From positions 39,066,001 to 39,130,000 of the forward strand of contig JARDYH010000005.1 of NCBI GenBank assembly GCA_029215795.1: a stretch of 64,000 nucleotides of DNA, read 5' to 3'. Position numbers and translations under genes: made by a program. The DNA comes from Anniella stebbinsi. Taxonomy: Eukaryota > Chordata > Lepidosauria > Squamata > Anniellidae. Positions 54,395-64,000 of the stretch are shown one piece after another. A model generated the notes under the pieces. That model searched no databases. It was not told the origin of the DNA and worked only from the letters and a program-made list of their open reading frames with translations. Numbering within the stretch: position 1 is the first letter of the stretch; every line of letters starts with the position of its first letter.

Positions 54395-54602
54395 CAGAGC
54401 CCTTCTGTCCTTGGAAGGCAGATTGTCATCCAACCAGTAAGTCCCAGGTTCAGTCCTTGGCATCTTCAGTTAATATGACTTTTGGCAGGATGACTAAGAA
54501 AGGCCTGTCTGAGATTTTGGACAGCCACTGCCAGAACGAGGTGAAAATGCTCAGCTAGATGAGCCAATAGTCTGATTTAGTAAAAGGCAACTTTATATGT
54601 TC
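54395..54602 (+). mobile_element. Second tRNA-derived SINE family, diverged copy
   Basis: tcccaggttcagtccttggc (B-box area), aggcctgtctgagattttgg, cactgccagaacgaggtgaa, then agctagatgagccaatagtc. It corresponds in order to the minus-strand copy at 59547-59748. Confidence 0.55.
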
Positions 54603-55744
54603 CTTGAAGATTTACTTCTGAGTCAGCAGGCTTTTTGTATCAGTTTGTATGACAACTAAACTAAGAAATCTTGCGCGATCGACAGACAGCTATGCGCCAC
54701 TAGATGTGATGCGTTTATAAATATTAGATGGATTCAACAAGGTAAGCCTGTGTTTTGGGTATGATTTTAGCTTTCTTGAAATCCATTTCTTAGGGGTCTT
54801 TAACAAACATGATACAGAGGCCGTCTCTGCCTTTTATCAATCTTCCTAGAGCTCAAATTGCAAGTAAGCACTTCGAGCAAAGCCATCTTTGTTTCAGCTT
54901 AATTACCCTTGGCAGCATCTCAATTTATTTTTCAGAGCTATACTTTGGGAAGCCCAGTCTGGAAGCTACAGAGCAATATTGCTGCCATGCCTTGGGCAAG
55001 GAAAATAAATTACATAATGTAAGACAGTCTCTTACGGCAGGAGTGGTGCATCATAATTATTAATTTTATTTTTAGATTATAAAGATAAAGATAAATAACC
55101 AAAACAATTTAAAGATCAAAATCAATTTGTATGACAATATTTTGTTTTACTTTGGTTCACAGAAAAATACTTATCATTAACATTTAATATCATGACTAAA
55201 GCATAATTTTATATTCAATTTCACCTGGCTGAGGAGCTGTAGGGTTTGGCCAAAGCTGAGCTATGCTGGTAGAACTTGACATACACCACAATCTTGGAAG
55301 ATGATGGAACTGACTAGCTATGGAGCCATTTTGCTGGAAAAGGTATGACAGTGGACTGGCCAAGACAGGAGGGAGCCGTGATCTAAATGTGGGTGGCAGA
55401 GGGGATGAACACACTTAATCATATTCTCTATGCCCCCAAACCATGGGCAGAATATTAGTCGTACAACCTTACACCAACCATGGACCTGGACCAAAGGTAT
55501 GCTATTGACTTCAATAGGAAGGAGAAATTAAAAATAGCCACTCCTGTATTAACAAGCTGCCTAGCCCATATCACCACCACAGAGCATAGAATATGGTGTA
55601 TCTCCTCATCCAATCACAGCATACCACCACTAGCATGTAGATCTCACTCGGGAGACTATGGGGGAGAGGGGTTCTACACAACGTCTCTTTGGTGCCTGTT
55701 TCTGATAATATGCGCTTTTTCCTATATTTGTATTTACGTCTAAT
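54603..55744. other. Unassigned AT-rich sequence
   Basis: No gene recognised. Confidence 0.45.
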
Positions 55745-57700
55745 AGCGGTGGAAGAAAGCCATTAAGGTGAATTACGAGCATCATAAAATGCACTTTACA
55801 ACTGTTTATATGCGGAGATTCGCTGCAGAGTCGGTTCAGGGAAGTATGGTTGAACGTGGAAAAATTGACAAAAGCACCACCCTGTCTCCTGATGGTACCT
55901 CCCCCGGACTTTCGCACCATTCGTTAACTCCGCCCACCTGACTTTCTCACCGTTGCCTGTCCAATTACGATCGTACGTGACCTCGCATGTGGGTACGATT
56001 TCTAAACATTGGATGTGCCTACAATTATAGTTGTTAGCAGGGCATCATTGGACGACCTATTGTAAAACCATAAAAGCAACATTTTTCTAGGTACTGGATG
56101 GCCATGGTGAACAGCCACCCGTGTAGCGTCCGCCCCCCCCCCCATTGCTCCTGCCAAGAATCAGATGCTGGATACTGGACTTCCACCACACCATGCTTGC
56201 GGCAGCTTCCCCTTATCTGCCATCTTGGAAGTGTGCTGCTTCAAGGACAATTTTTTGTGTATCGTTTCCATTACAATGTTGCATTTTGCACTGATTTCCC
56301 CAGTTCCGTACAAACTGGCTATTATTCTGTCTGTCTATGGACCCTGAGATGCCAGCTCACAATGGTTCTGGGATGCCCAACACTGAGCGAGCTAGAGTGC
56401 AACCTCGCCATGCCATCTGGTCTTTGCATCGCAGAGGTGGGTGACTGGGCATGTGGGATGGGAGAGAGTTGAACAATGCCCCCCCCAAAAAATAGTGGAT
56501 GGAACTTATGTGCTCTCTTTCCCCTCCCCCCAAGTCAGCTTGCTATTCTACCAATTGTGTTGCCTTCAGTACAGAATGAGGAGACTGGAGCGTATAGTCT
56601 GGCATGCCTGCTCTCTGGTACCACTCCGGCAACTGCCAGTGCCATTTGAATGACCGGCACGGCAGGGGACACCTCAATGTGGGAGTCAGCTTGGACGTTG
56701 CATCTGTGGACTGACATTAATTTCCATACAATTGTTGTAGTTTCCCTTTTGTTCGGCACGTTTCGCCCAATCCCCTGTATTTTCCCCACTCCGGAAAATA
56801 CTCCGGCCACACTTTTCAATGGGATTTTGGCTACACGTAACCATTAGTAGAATAAAGATATTGCATTGCTTTATGATAATGAAATAAGTGTTCTGTTTGT
56901 TGCAATACACACACTCACACACACACACACACTCACACATACACAAAACTTCCAGGAAAATCAATGAAAGAAGGGAGAGAAGATACGAAGCCCTATGCAT
57001 GCTCGGGCACTAAGCTTCCCAGGAAGCAAGTCTCCCACCTGCTCAATGCTCCTTACTCCTGAGTAACAGCGCTCAATGGCAGGAACAGTCTTGCACGTAA
57101 AGAACTTTCCTTTCCTTTTTCAAGCTGTTATTCCAGCAAGGGAGCAAGGGAGGGAAGGGTAGCCTTAGCAGACCGCAAACTATTCTAAAATTGAAGCACA
57201 CACATTATTCCAACCCCCTTGATTCCTGAAGAACCAGCTCCATGTGAGTATCCACTCGTCTCAATGAAAGAAAGATTCCAGTGGGTATTGAAAAGAACCT
57301 TTACTTTTAGTTCCGGAAAATTGAGATCAGCCATTACTGAACAGAGAAGAAGAAGAAGGAAGTAGGAGGGAGGAGTTTTGCAGCAGAGCAGGATCACAGC
57401 TATAGGGTTGAACGTGGGTAATTTGACGAAAGTACCTCCCCCTGTATCCTGAAAGTAACACCCCCGAGGAAAGTGGGAAAAGTGGCAGTAAACTTGGGGG
57501 CAGGCATTCACTCATGACATCACAAGACCTGCCCACCAAACTACGCCCACGATTAGCATTAATCCGAATGGGCAGTGGAGGTTTACATGACCAAAATGTG
57601 ATCAAACATCTGAGAAATATTACAAGTCGCATTTAATCAACACCTTGGAAATGCGCGTTAACGAAGGCTATAAGTTGCATAGACGTCTGATCTGCACCCC
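55745..57700. other. Unclassified repeat-like region
   Basis: The block ggttgaacgtggaaaaattg ... gcacc (55849) recurs as ggttgaacgtgggtaatttg ... gtacc (57411), same orientation, followed in both by a cctgatggta / cctgaaagta segment and a cgcccac (55932 / 57543). The interval holds a poly-C, an (ACACAC) tract (56908-56942) and CpG-containing sequence. It may be one DNA transposon or two copies of one family; no protein domain is seen. Confidence 0.35.
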
Positions 57701-57749
57701 GCTCGTGTGTACAAAATGCCATCAGAGTGAAGTAAAGGTGACCCAACTA

Positions 57750-58240
57750 AGCAGTGAAGAGGTACCCTATGACTAAGATGAGAGCTTTGGGCTGTATCAC
57801 TCTGGACCCATAGTTAAACTGTGGAATTCACTACCACCAGGTGTAGTGACAGCCACCAACTTGGATGGCTTTAAAGGGGGATTATACAAATTCATGGAGG
57901 ATAAGGCAGCAATCTTACACATGTTTAGGCAGAAAAATATCCTGCAGCTCCCAAAATGGCTGGCTGGGGAACTCTGAGAATTATAGGACTTTTTCTGTCT
58001 AAACATGCATAGTTGCACCCTAAGATTAACAGTGGCCACTAGTCAAAGAAGGCTATATATTAGATTTAGTGTCAGAGGCAGTATCTCTCTTCATGTCAGT
58101 TGATGGTGAACATGAGGAGCAGGGTGCTGTTCCATTTATGTCCTGTTGCGGGCTTCCCATTGAGCCATCTGGTTGGCCACTGTGGGAACAGAATGGTGGA
58201 CTCCATACACCTTTGGTGTGACCCATCACAGCTCCCTAGG
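57750..58240 (+). mobile_element. Interspersed retroposon remnant
   Basis: tgtggaattcactaccacca, acttggatggctttaaaggg and tctggttggccactgtggga match the order of 31310-31500. A separate insertion of about 120 bp (57905-58025) interrupts it. Confidence 0.45.
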
Positions 58241-59217
58241 GGAAATTGGCCCTTGCGTACACACTGATTTATAAAGGTGTTCCGTCTCTGGACTAGGACA
58301 GTTGTTTAAAGAAAATGCATCCTGAGTGATTTCTCTTTTCCTTGATTAGGTAATACAATCAGCTTGAACAAGAACCAGGATGATGGAAATGTGTCATTGG
58401 TGAACTTTTAATTAAATATCTCTGTAGGGAGCTAGAACTGTCTGTAAAAGTCAGACAGGAAACCATCTTTACCTGGAATTTTGCCAGTGTTTAAGACTTT
58501 GACCCGTTCGGTGAATTCATCCTGTGTGAATATTATCAACATCGGGAGCTTGTGATTCCATTCTTTATTTTTGAAAGAGGGTTGTATCACAAATAATTTT
58601 AAATTCTCTTACTTGCCAGAGCCAGCTTGGAGTAATTGAAAAGTCACATTTTTGCAGGCTTAGGAAATATACTTTGTGGCTGATGTCATGCCTTATGCTT
58701 TATCTACTTCTTAAGAAATATCTCCATAATCCCCAAACCAGTGAAATACAGAACTTACTCAAAAGCACTATTGATCAAAAGCAGATTAATGAATTACTAG
58801 CCATTCAGTATTACGGTAAAAGTTTGTACTTTCAGTGCAAATAAAGAAGGTTTTTAGGAGTAGGATGGAGGAGCCCAGTAAAAGCAGAGGGGGAAACAGC
58901 TGCTGGAACAGAGAGAGGGGAGAGGTGCCATTTCCCCCTCTTTTCCCCCCTAGCAAGGCTCCTGTCGTGCAGTTATTTAAGACAATGCTGCATGGAACAA
59001 CTGAACAAATCAGGCTACCGTCCTAGGGTCCATGGGTGACTGTCTCAGGGGCCACAGGACACTGCAGACCTCCCAATCTGTGGACAGAGAGGAAGGGTCC
59101 AACGTTTGCTGATGACAGCAAAACATTTAGGATGGTTAAAACAAAACAAAGAACTCTGAGAGCATCTCTCCAGGCTGAGACAAGGATTATTAAAATGGCA
59201 AATGAAGTATAATGTAA
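58241..59217. other. Unassigned sequence
   Basis: No gene recognised. Confidence 0.45.
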
Positions 59218-59312
59218 CCGGATGTTGTTGGACCACTCCAACATTTCCTGCTCATTGGCTATGCTGGTTGAGGCTGATAGAAGCTGGAGTCCAACCGTAT
59301 CCGAAGGGCCAA
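59218..59312. mobile_element. ACTACAACTCCCA-type MITE (decayed)
   Basis: cggatgttgttggaccactc at the left and gctggagtccaaccgtatcc at the right, with gctcattggctatgctggtt in the middle. Confidence 0.5.
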
Positions 59313-59546
59313 CTCTGTTTTCTCTTTAATATCAGTAAGTTACACAGTTCAGGCTATTATGCCTCCTAACCCCCCCTCTTCCCATAGGGCTGGAGATATC
59401 AGCTCCTCAAATCCAAAGAATTTAGGCAGGGCAAGAGGTCTTTGCTCAAAAAGCGACAGTATATCCTACAGACTGCACATTTTGCCACTTCCCCTTTTTG
59501 CTGCCTATACGTCTAGGGAATTCCTTCTCCTATCAATGTTGAGAGG

Positions 59547-59748
59547 GGTTATGGAGGAATATAGGAAGCTCCTTTATACAGAGTCAGACCCATTTCACCC
59601 AGTATTGTCGACACTGACTGGCAGCAATGGCTCTCCAGAGTTTGAGGCAAGAATCTTTCCCAGCCTACCTGGAGATGCCAGGGATAGAACCTGGGACTTT
59701 CTGCAGGTAAAGCAGGTGCTCCATCACACTGAACTATGGCCCCTCCCA
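59547..59748 (-). mobile_element. Second tRNA-derived SINE family
   Basis: On the minus strand: ggggccatagttcagtgtga (A-box region, tRNA-like), cccaggttctatccctggca (B box), then tctggagagccattgctgcc and a body ending at gagcttcctatattcc. Resembles SINEs built on a tRNA head; its only use is Pol III transcription of the element. Confidence 0.75.
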
Positions 59749-59963
59749 AGCATGCTTCTGCTGCCTTCCCCCCTGCAGTGTTCGCCTCACTTTGCCTACC
59801 AGAAGGGTCATCTTAATTAGTAACATCTTAATTTATGCTGCCAAAGGAAGTCAATGTACTCCACTGCAGCCGTACATACTAGAAAACCAGGTACCACAAA
59901 AAGGAACCCAATAACAATTCAACGGCTCTTAAACCTGTTCCTTATTTGTCTGCACCCTTTTAT

Positions 59964-60003
59964 ATCTCAAGGAGCCTATTTATTTATTTATTTATTTATT
60001 TCA
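59964..60003. repeat. (TATT)n microsatellite
   Basis: TATT units from a decayed LINE or SINE tail; the following ggatataatcctaccaaggt / ggctcataagtaaa fits a LINE-tail scrap. Confidence 0.7.
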
Positions 60004-60080
60004 GTTATTTATACTTTGGCTTTAAGGATATAATCCTACCAAGGTGGCTCATAAGTAAAACAACATTACATGAACAAAAC

Positions 60081-60300
60081 TAGGGTGACCAGACGCCCGG
60101 ATTTGTCCGGACATATCCGGGAAATGGGGTGCAAATCCGCATCCGGGCGGAAAAACCGTTTTGGGGGGCCAAATCTGGAAATTTAGCCCCCCAAAACGGT
60201 GACCAGATGGCCCTGGGGCGAGCTGGGCCAACCGCGGGGCGGCGGGGGCAAACGGGGGAGCGGGGGGTCACGCGGCGGTGGCGGGAGGCTGGCGGCGCGA
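60081..60300. mobile_element. hAT-like terminus of a second family
   Basis: Starts TAGGGTGACCAGACGCCCGG, then gatttgtccggacatatccg. An internal stem (ccgttttggggggc 60159-60172 with gccccccaaaacgg 60187-60200) is present. The terminus equals that of the TAGGGTGACC MITEs but the interior is different. The right end was not found with confidence; it may be the minisatellite's host element. Confidence 0.55.
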
Positions 60301-60310
60301 GGTACCTACC

Positions 60311-60487
60311 GGCTGGGGCGTCCGTTTCCCTCCGGTGCTCGGAATCTACTGAGAAACAGGCTTCGCGGCCTATCCCTCAGTAGCGCGCCGGGTGATGACG
60401 TCATCACTCGGCGCACTGCTGAGAGACAGGCCAAGAAGCCTGTTTCTCAGTAGATTCCAAGCACGGAGGGAAACGGACGCCCCAGCA
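60311..60487. repeat. Long palindrome centred on TGACGTCA, copy 1
   Basis: A near-perfect inverted repeat. The core 60341-60458 is exactly symmetric about the TGACGTCA at 60396-60403, and the arms extend to about 60311 and 60487 (ggctggggcgtccgtttccc and its complement). TGACGTCA is a consensus cAMP-response element (CREB/ATF site). Confidence 0.85.
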
Positions 60488-60890
60488 GCAGCAGGCAAGG
60501 AGCGCGTGGGGGGTGGGGGGGCGGCGCGGGTGCTCGCGGTGGGTGGGGGGCGGCGGGGCGGGTGCTCACGGCGGGGGGGGCGGCGCGGGTGCTCGCGGCG
60601 GGGGGGCGGCGCGGGTGCTCGCGGCGGGGGGGGCAGCGCGGGTGCTCGCGGCGGGGGGGCGGCACGGGTGCTCGCGGCGGGGGGGCGGCGCGGGTGCTCG
60701 CGGCGGGGGGGCGGCGCGGGTGCTCGCGGCGGGTGGGGGGCCGCGCGGGTGCGCGCGGCAGGGGGGCAGCGCGGGTGTGCACGGCGGGTGGGGGGGAGGC
60801 ACGGGGGCGCGGGGCGGGTGGGGGGGCCATGCAAGGGCGCGGGGCGGGGGGGGCGGCGCGGGGGCGCACGGAGGGGGGGCACTTACCTGC
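60488..60890. repeat. G-rich minisatellite, block 1
   Basis: Head-to-tail units of about 26-30 bp built on ggcggcgcgggtgctcgcgg with runs of 5-8 G. Units degrade towards the right. The long Gly/Arg/Ala-rich frames on both strands are translations of this repeat. Confidence 0.9.
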
Positions 60891-60892
60891 TG

Positions 60893-61045
60893 GGTGCTCG
60901 GAATCTACTGAGAAACAGGCTTCGCGGCCTATCCCTCAGTAGCGCGCCGGGTGATGACGTCATCACTCGGCGCACTGCTGAGAGACAGGCCAAGAAGCCT
61001 GTTTCTCAGTAGATTCCAAGCACGGAGGGAAACGGACGCCCCAGC
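60893..61045. repeat. Long palindrome centred on TGACGTCA, copy 2
   Basis: Duplicate of copy 1 at a 559-bp offset (ggtgctcggaatct at 60334 and 60893), with TGACGTCA at 60955-60962. The left arm is shorter than in copy 1: the cgtttccctcc part is replaced by cacttacctgctgg. Confidence 0.85.
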
Positions 61046-61465
61046 AGCAGCAGGCAAGGAGCGCGTGGGGGGTGGGGGGGCGGCGCGGGTGCTCGCGGTG
61101 GGTGGGGGGCGGCGGGGCGGGTGCTCACGGCGGGGGGGCGGTGCGGGTGCTCGCGGCGGGGGGGCGGCACGGGTGCTCGCGGCGGGTGGGCGGTGCGGGT
61201 GCTCGCGGCGGGTGGGGGGGCCGCACGGGTGCGTGCGGCGGGGGTGCTCGCGGCGGGTGGGGGGGCCACGCGGGTGCGTGCGGCGGGGGTGCTCGCGGCG
61301 GGTGGGGGGGCCGCGCGGGTGCGTGCGGTGGGGGGGCGGCGCGGGGGCGGACGGCGGGTGTGGGGGGGGCGGGGGGGGGCGCCGTGCGGGGGCGCGGGGC
61401 AGGGGGGCGGCGCTGGGGCGCACAGCGGGGGGGCGGCGCGGGGGCGCGGGGCACTTACCTGCTGG
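61046..61465. repeat. G-rich minisatellite, block 2
   Basis: Same unit type as block 1, with a local higher-order arrangement of gggggccgcacgggtgcgtg plus gggggtgctcgcggcgggtg repeated about three times (61205-61325). It ends gcacttacctgctgggg. Confidence 0.9.
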
Positions 61466-61473
61466 GGCTTCCT

Positions 61474-61787
61474 TAGGGTGACCAAGGAGGACAGGGCTCC
61501 TGTAACTTTTAACAGTTGTGTAGAGAAGGGAATTTCAGCTGGTGTCCTTTGTATGCATGCAGCACCTGGTGAAATTCCCTCTTCATCACTGTAGTTAAAG
61601 CTGCAGGAGCTATACTAGAGTGACCAGGTACAAAAGCGGGCAGGGCTCCTGCAGCTTTAACTGTTGTAGTGAAGAGGGAATTTCACCAGGTGCTGCATGT
61701 ATACAAAGGACACCTGCTGAAATTCCTTTTCTACGCAACTGTTAAAAGTTACAGGAGCCCTGTCTTCCTTTTCATATGGTCACCCTA
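61474..61787. mobile_element. hAT-like MITE array, unit 1
   Basis: Starts TAGGGTGACCAAGGAGG and ends CATATGGTCACCCTA; atttaaat follows directly at 61788. Typical inner motifs cttttaacagttgtgtag and gtatgcatgcagcacctgg. Confidence 0.85.
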
Positions 61788-61897
61788 ATTTAAATGGAAT
61801 TTGCTTCCTTCCATGCACTTAAGCATGCTTAAGGAACGTTAGCAAGTGTTCCTTAAGCATGCTTAAGTGCATGGAAAGAAGCAAATTCCATTTAAAT
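61788..61897. repeat. Palindromic spacer 1 of the MITE array
   Basis: A 110-bp near-perfect palindrome that begins and ends with atttaaat. It runs ggaatttgcttccttccatg ... cttaagcatgcttaaggaac, a short asymmetric centre (gttagcaagt), and back. Confidence 0.85.
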
Positions 61898-62218
61898 TAG
61901 GGCGACCATATGAAAAGGAAGACAGGGCTCCTGTAACTTTTAACAGTTGTGTAGAGAAGGGAATTTCAGCTGGTGTCCTTTGTATGCATGCAGCACCTGC
62001 TGAAATTCCCTCTTCATCACTGTAGTTAAAGCTGCAGGAGCTATACTAGAGTGACCAGGTACAAAAGCGGGCAGGGCTCCTGCAGCTTTAACTGTTGTAG
62101 TGAAGAGGGAATTTCACCAGGTGCTGCATGTATACAAAGGACACCTGCTGAAATTCCTTTTCTACGCAACTGTTAAAAGTTACAGGAGCCCTGTCTTCCT
62201 TTTCATATGGTCACCCTA
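61898..62218. mobile_element. hAT-like MITE array, unit 2
   Basis: Starts TAGGGCGACCATATG and ends CATATGGTCACCCTA, flanked on both sides by atttaaat (61890-61897 and 62219-62226). Almost the same sequence as unit 1. Confidence 0.88.
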
Positions 62219-62328
62219 ATTTAAATGGAATTTGCTTCCTTCCATGCACTTAAGCATGCTTAAGGAACGTTAGCAAGTGTTCCTTAAGCATGCTTAAGTG
62301 CATGGAAAGAAGCAAATTCCATTTAAAT
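62219..62328. repeat. Palindromic spacer 2
   Basis: Same orientation and sequence as spacer 1 (centre gttagcaagt). Confidence 0.85.
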
Positions 62329-62658
62329 TAGGGTGACCATATGAAAAGGAAGACAGGACTCTTGTATCTTTAACAGTTGCGTAGAGAAGGGAATTTCAGC
62401 TGGTGTCCTTTGTATGCATGCAGCACCTGGTGAAATTCCCTCTTCATCACTGTAGTTAAAGCTGCAGGATAGCTAGCTAGTACAGCTAGAATGATCAAAT
62501 GCAAAAGAGGGCAGGGCTCCTGCAGCTTTAACTGTTGTGATGAAGTGGGAATTTCACCAGGTGCTGCATGCATACAAATGACACCAGCTGAAATTCCCTT
62601 CTCTACACAACTGTTAAAGTTACAGGAGCCCTGTCCTCCTTTTCATATGGTCACCCTA
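62329..62658. mobile_element. hAT-like MITE array, unit 3
   Basis: TAGGGTGACCATATG ... CATATGGTCACCCTA, flanked by atttaaat (62321-62328 and 62659-62666). It differs from units 1 and 2 in its centre (gatagctagctagtacagct). Confidence 0.88.
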
Positions 62659-62768
62659 ATTTAAATGGAATTTGCTTCTTTCCATGCACTTAAGCATGCT
62701 TAAGGAACACTTGCTAACGTTCCTTAAGCATGCTTAAGTGCATGGAAGGAAGCAAATTCCATTTAAAT
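62659..62768. repeat. Palindromic spacer 3, inverted
   Basis: The same palindrome in the opposite orientation: the centre reads acttgctaac and the single-base arm differences (cttctttcc / ggaaggaag) are swapped. Confidence 0.85.
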
Positions 62769-63088
62769 TAGGGTGACCATATGAAAAGGAAGACAGGGCT
62801 CTTGTATCTTTAACAGTTGTGTAGAGAAGGGAATTTCAGCTGGTGTCCTTTGTATGCATGCAGCACCTGGTGAAATTCCCTCTTCATCACTGTAGTTAAA
62901 GCTGCAGGAGCCCTGCCCGCTTTTGTACCTGGTCACTCTAGTATAGCTCCTGCAGCTTTAACTACAGTGATGAAGAGGGAATTTCACCAGGTGCTGCATG
63001 CATACAAAGGACACCAGCTGAAATTCCCTTCTCTACGCAACTGTTAAAGTTACAGGAGCCCTGTCCTCCTTTTCATATGGTCACCCTA
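62769..63088. mobile_element. hAT-like MITE array, unit 4
   Basis: TAGGGTGACCATATG ... CATATGGTCACCCTA; atttaaat at the left (62761-62768), gctttatt at the right. Its centre is symmetric to those of units 1 and 2, so it may be partly inverted as well. Confidence 0.88.
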
Positions 63089-64000
63089 GCTTTATTGAAA
63101 TCAATGGGACTTGTTTCTTGAGGTTTCTTTGGGCAGTTTTCTTTGGATCCCTGAATGGGATTTGTGTTCTCTGCACACTGAGGCAGTGTAAATTCAGGAG
63201 GTATTTGGTAAAAAGAGGGAAAAGTCCTTGTCTAGCATTGTGATAATGGGCATCTGTTCTGGCTTTTCTTTGTATTGCTACTGACCATGGTCTTGTTTAC
63301 ATGGCTAATGAACCAGAGGTGTAATGACACATTTTAGATTAGTTTCTCACTGATAAACCAGAAGTTATTTTTACTGCTCTAGCATCACAAATGTAGCAGC
63401 TGTGCAATGTGGAATTGAAATGATTCATTTTAAGTTATAAAGGGGGCTGTACGACCATTACATCCAGCATCCAAAATTGCGTCACAACACTATTGTTAGC
63501 TGGTGAGAGGCGCCCAGCAGCCAAGCACTGCATTTTGCCATTGAAGACTGTGAGGCTCCTGGCAAGGGGTGAGCAGGTACACTGGCTGCTGCCATGTTCA
63601 CAGGAGTGCCAGAGGCCTTCCTCACCTGTTGCTTCTTCCAAGCTGGCCCAGGTCCCTTATCTGGGATGGGACAGAAGTGGTTTTGCAGCCAAACAGGGAT
63701 GTGAGCAGCAATGTCTGGACTAAGGGGCAAGGTAATATGTGAGTGCATAGGGTGGCTTGTTTGGGCTTATATGTCTGGATTTCCTAGGCTCTGAAAGCAT
63801 CTTTCTGGAGTGCACCTGCTGGTTGCATGAGCCACGAGGCCAGGTTCTGGTGGGTGCATAGTCCTCCTTGACAGCAGGAGGGGCTTGCACTTGCTAGAGA
63901 AAGGTGAATGGATGTGAAGAAGCAGAGGCACCTCTTGTTCTTTTGTGCTTGAAAGCCACCAAAGTGTCTTGTGGCATCTTGAAGACTCACAAATTATGCA
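63089..64000. other. Unassigned sequence to window end
   Basis: No gene recognised; several 60-90-aa frames overlap here without any recognisable domain. Confidence 0.45.

Noticed and set aside
59680..59748. A minus-strand tRNA gene
   Set aside because: Same reason: tRNA-like head of a SINE with decayed arms and a SINE body attached.
60392..61594. Long Gly/Arg/Ala-rich and Pro/Ala/Arg-rich frames on both strands (up to 206 aa)
   Set aside because: They are translations of the GC-rich minisatellite, open in several frames at once because the unit lacks stop codons.
61474..63088. CRISPR-like array (repeats with regular spacers)
   Set aside because: The repeats are 314-330-bp hAT MITEs and the spacers are themselves identical palindromes; a vertebrate transposon array.

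Overview
This window looks like intergenic DNA from a vertebrate, most likely a squamate reptile (lizard). The evidence is the mix of repeats: tRNA-derived SINEs of the kind found in lizards and snakes, L2-type LINE tails ending in (ATT)n, many short hAT-like palindromic elements, solo LTRs, and two Ngaro-type tyrosine-recombinase retrotransposons. The species cannot be named from the sequence. I found no convincing host exon, tRNA or rRNA gene. Every long meaningful reading frame belongs to a transposable element.

Layout. 0-5 kb: mostly unrecognised sequence, a CpG-rich CCTCTACAAG-ended element, microsatellites and an old LINE tail. 5.1-8.7 kb: a hAT-like element carrying a SINE, a dimeric (higher-order) tandem array, and a 2-kb inverted repeat. 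9-21 kb: scattered MITEs, SINEs, LINE tails, a solo LTR with a 5-bp duplication (10.1 kb), and a second LTR-like unit with a MITE inside it (18.3-19.3 kb). 21.48-29.17 kb: a hAT MITE split by a complete Ngaro element (minus strand). Its order is 5' repeat, CpG-rich leader, gag, RT/RNase H, tyrosine recombinase, SGNH hydrolase, then the 3' split direct repeats. 29-35 kb: more hAT MITEs, and an L2 tail broken by a TA-flanked mini-element. 37.46-43.57 kb: a second, diverged Ngaro element (minus strand) with stops in gag and the recombinase and without the internal repeat pair. 44.4-54.6 kb: an L2 fragment that still reads as protein, an L2 tail nested in a MITE, a three-hairpin element and SINEs. 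55.7-57.7 kb: an unclassified repeat pair. 60.08-63.09 kb: a GC-rich minisatellite with a duplicated palindrome centred on TGACGTCA, followed by four hAT MITEs separated by three long palindromes.

How the genes work together. The Ngaro set is a self-contained replication system. Gag packages the RNA. RT/RNase H copies it to DNA. The tyrosine recombinase inserts a circular intermediate without making a target-site duplication. The SGNH hydrolase has no settled role. In the first copy all four frames are open and its two repeat pairs are almost identical (one difference seen in 591 bases), so it looks recent. The hAT-like elements appear non-autonomous and share TAGGGTGACC ends, which implies a shared transposase elsewhere in the genome.
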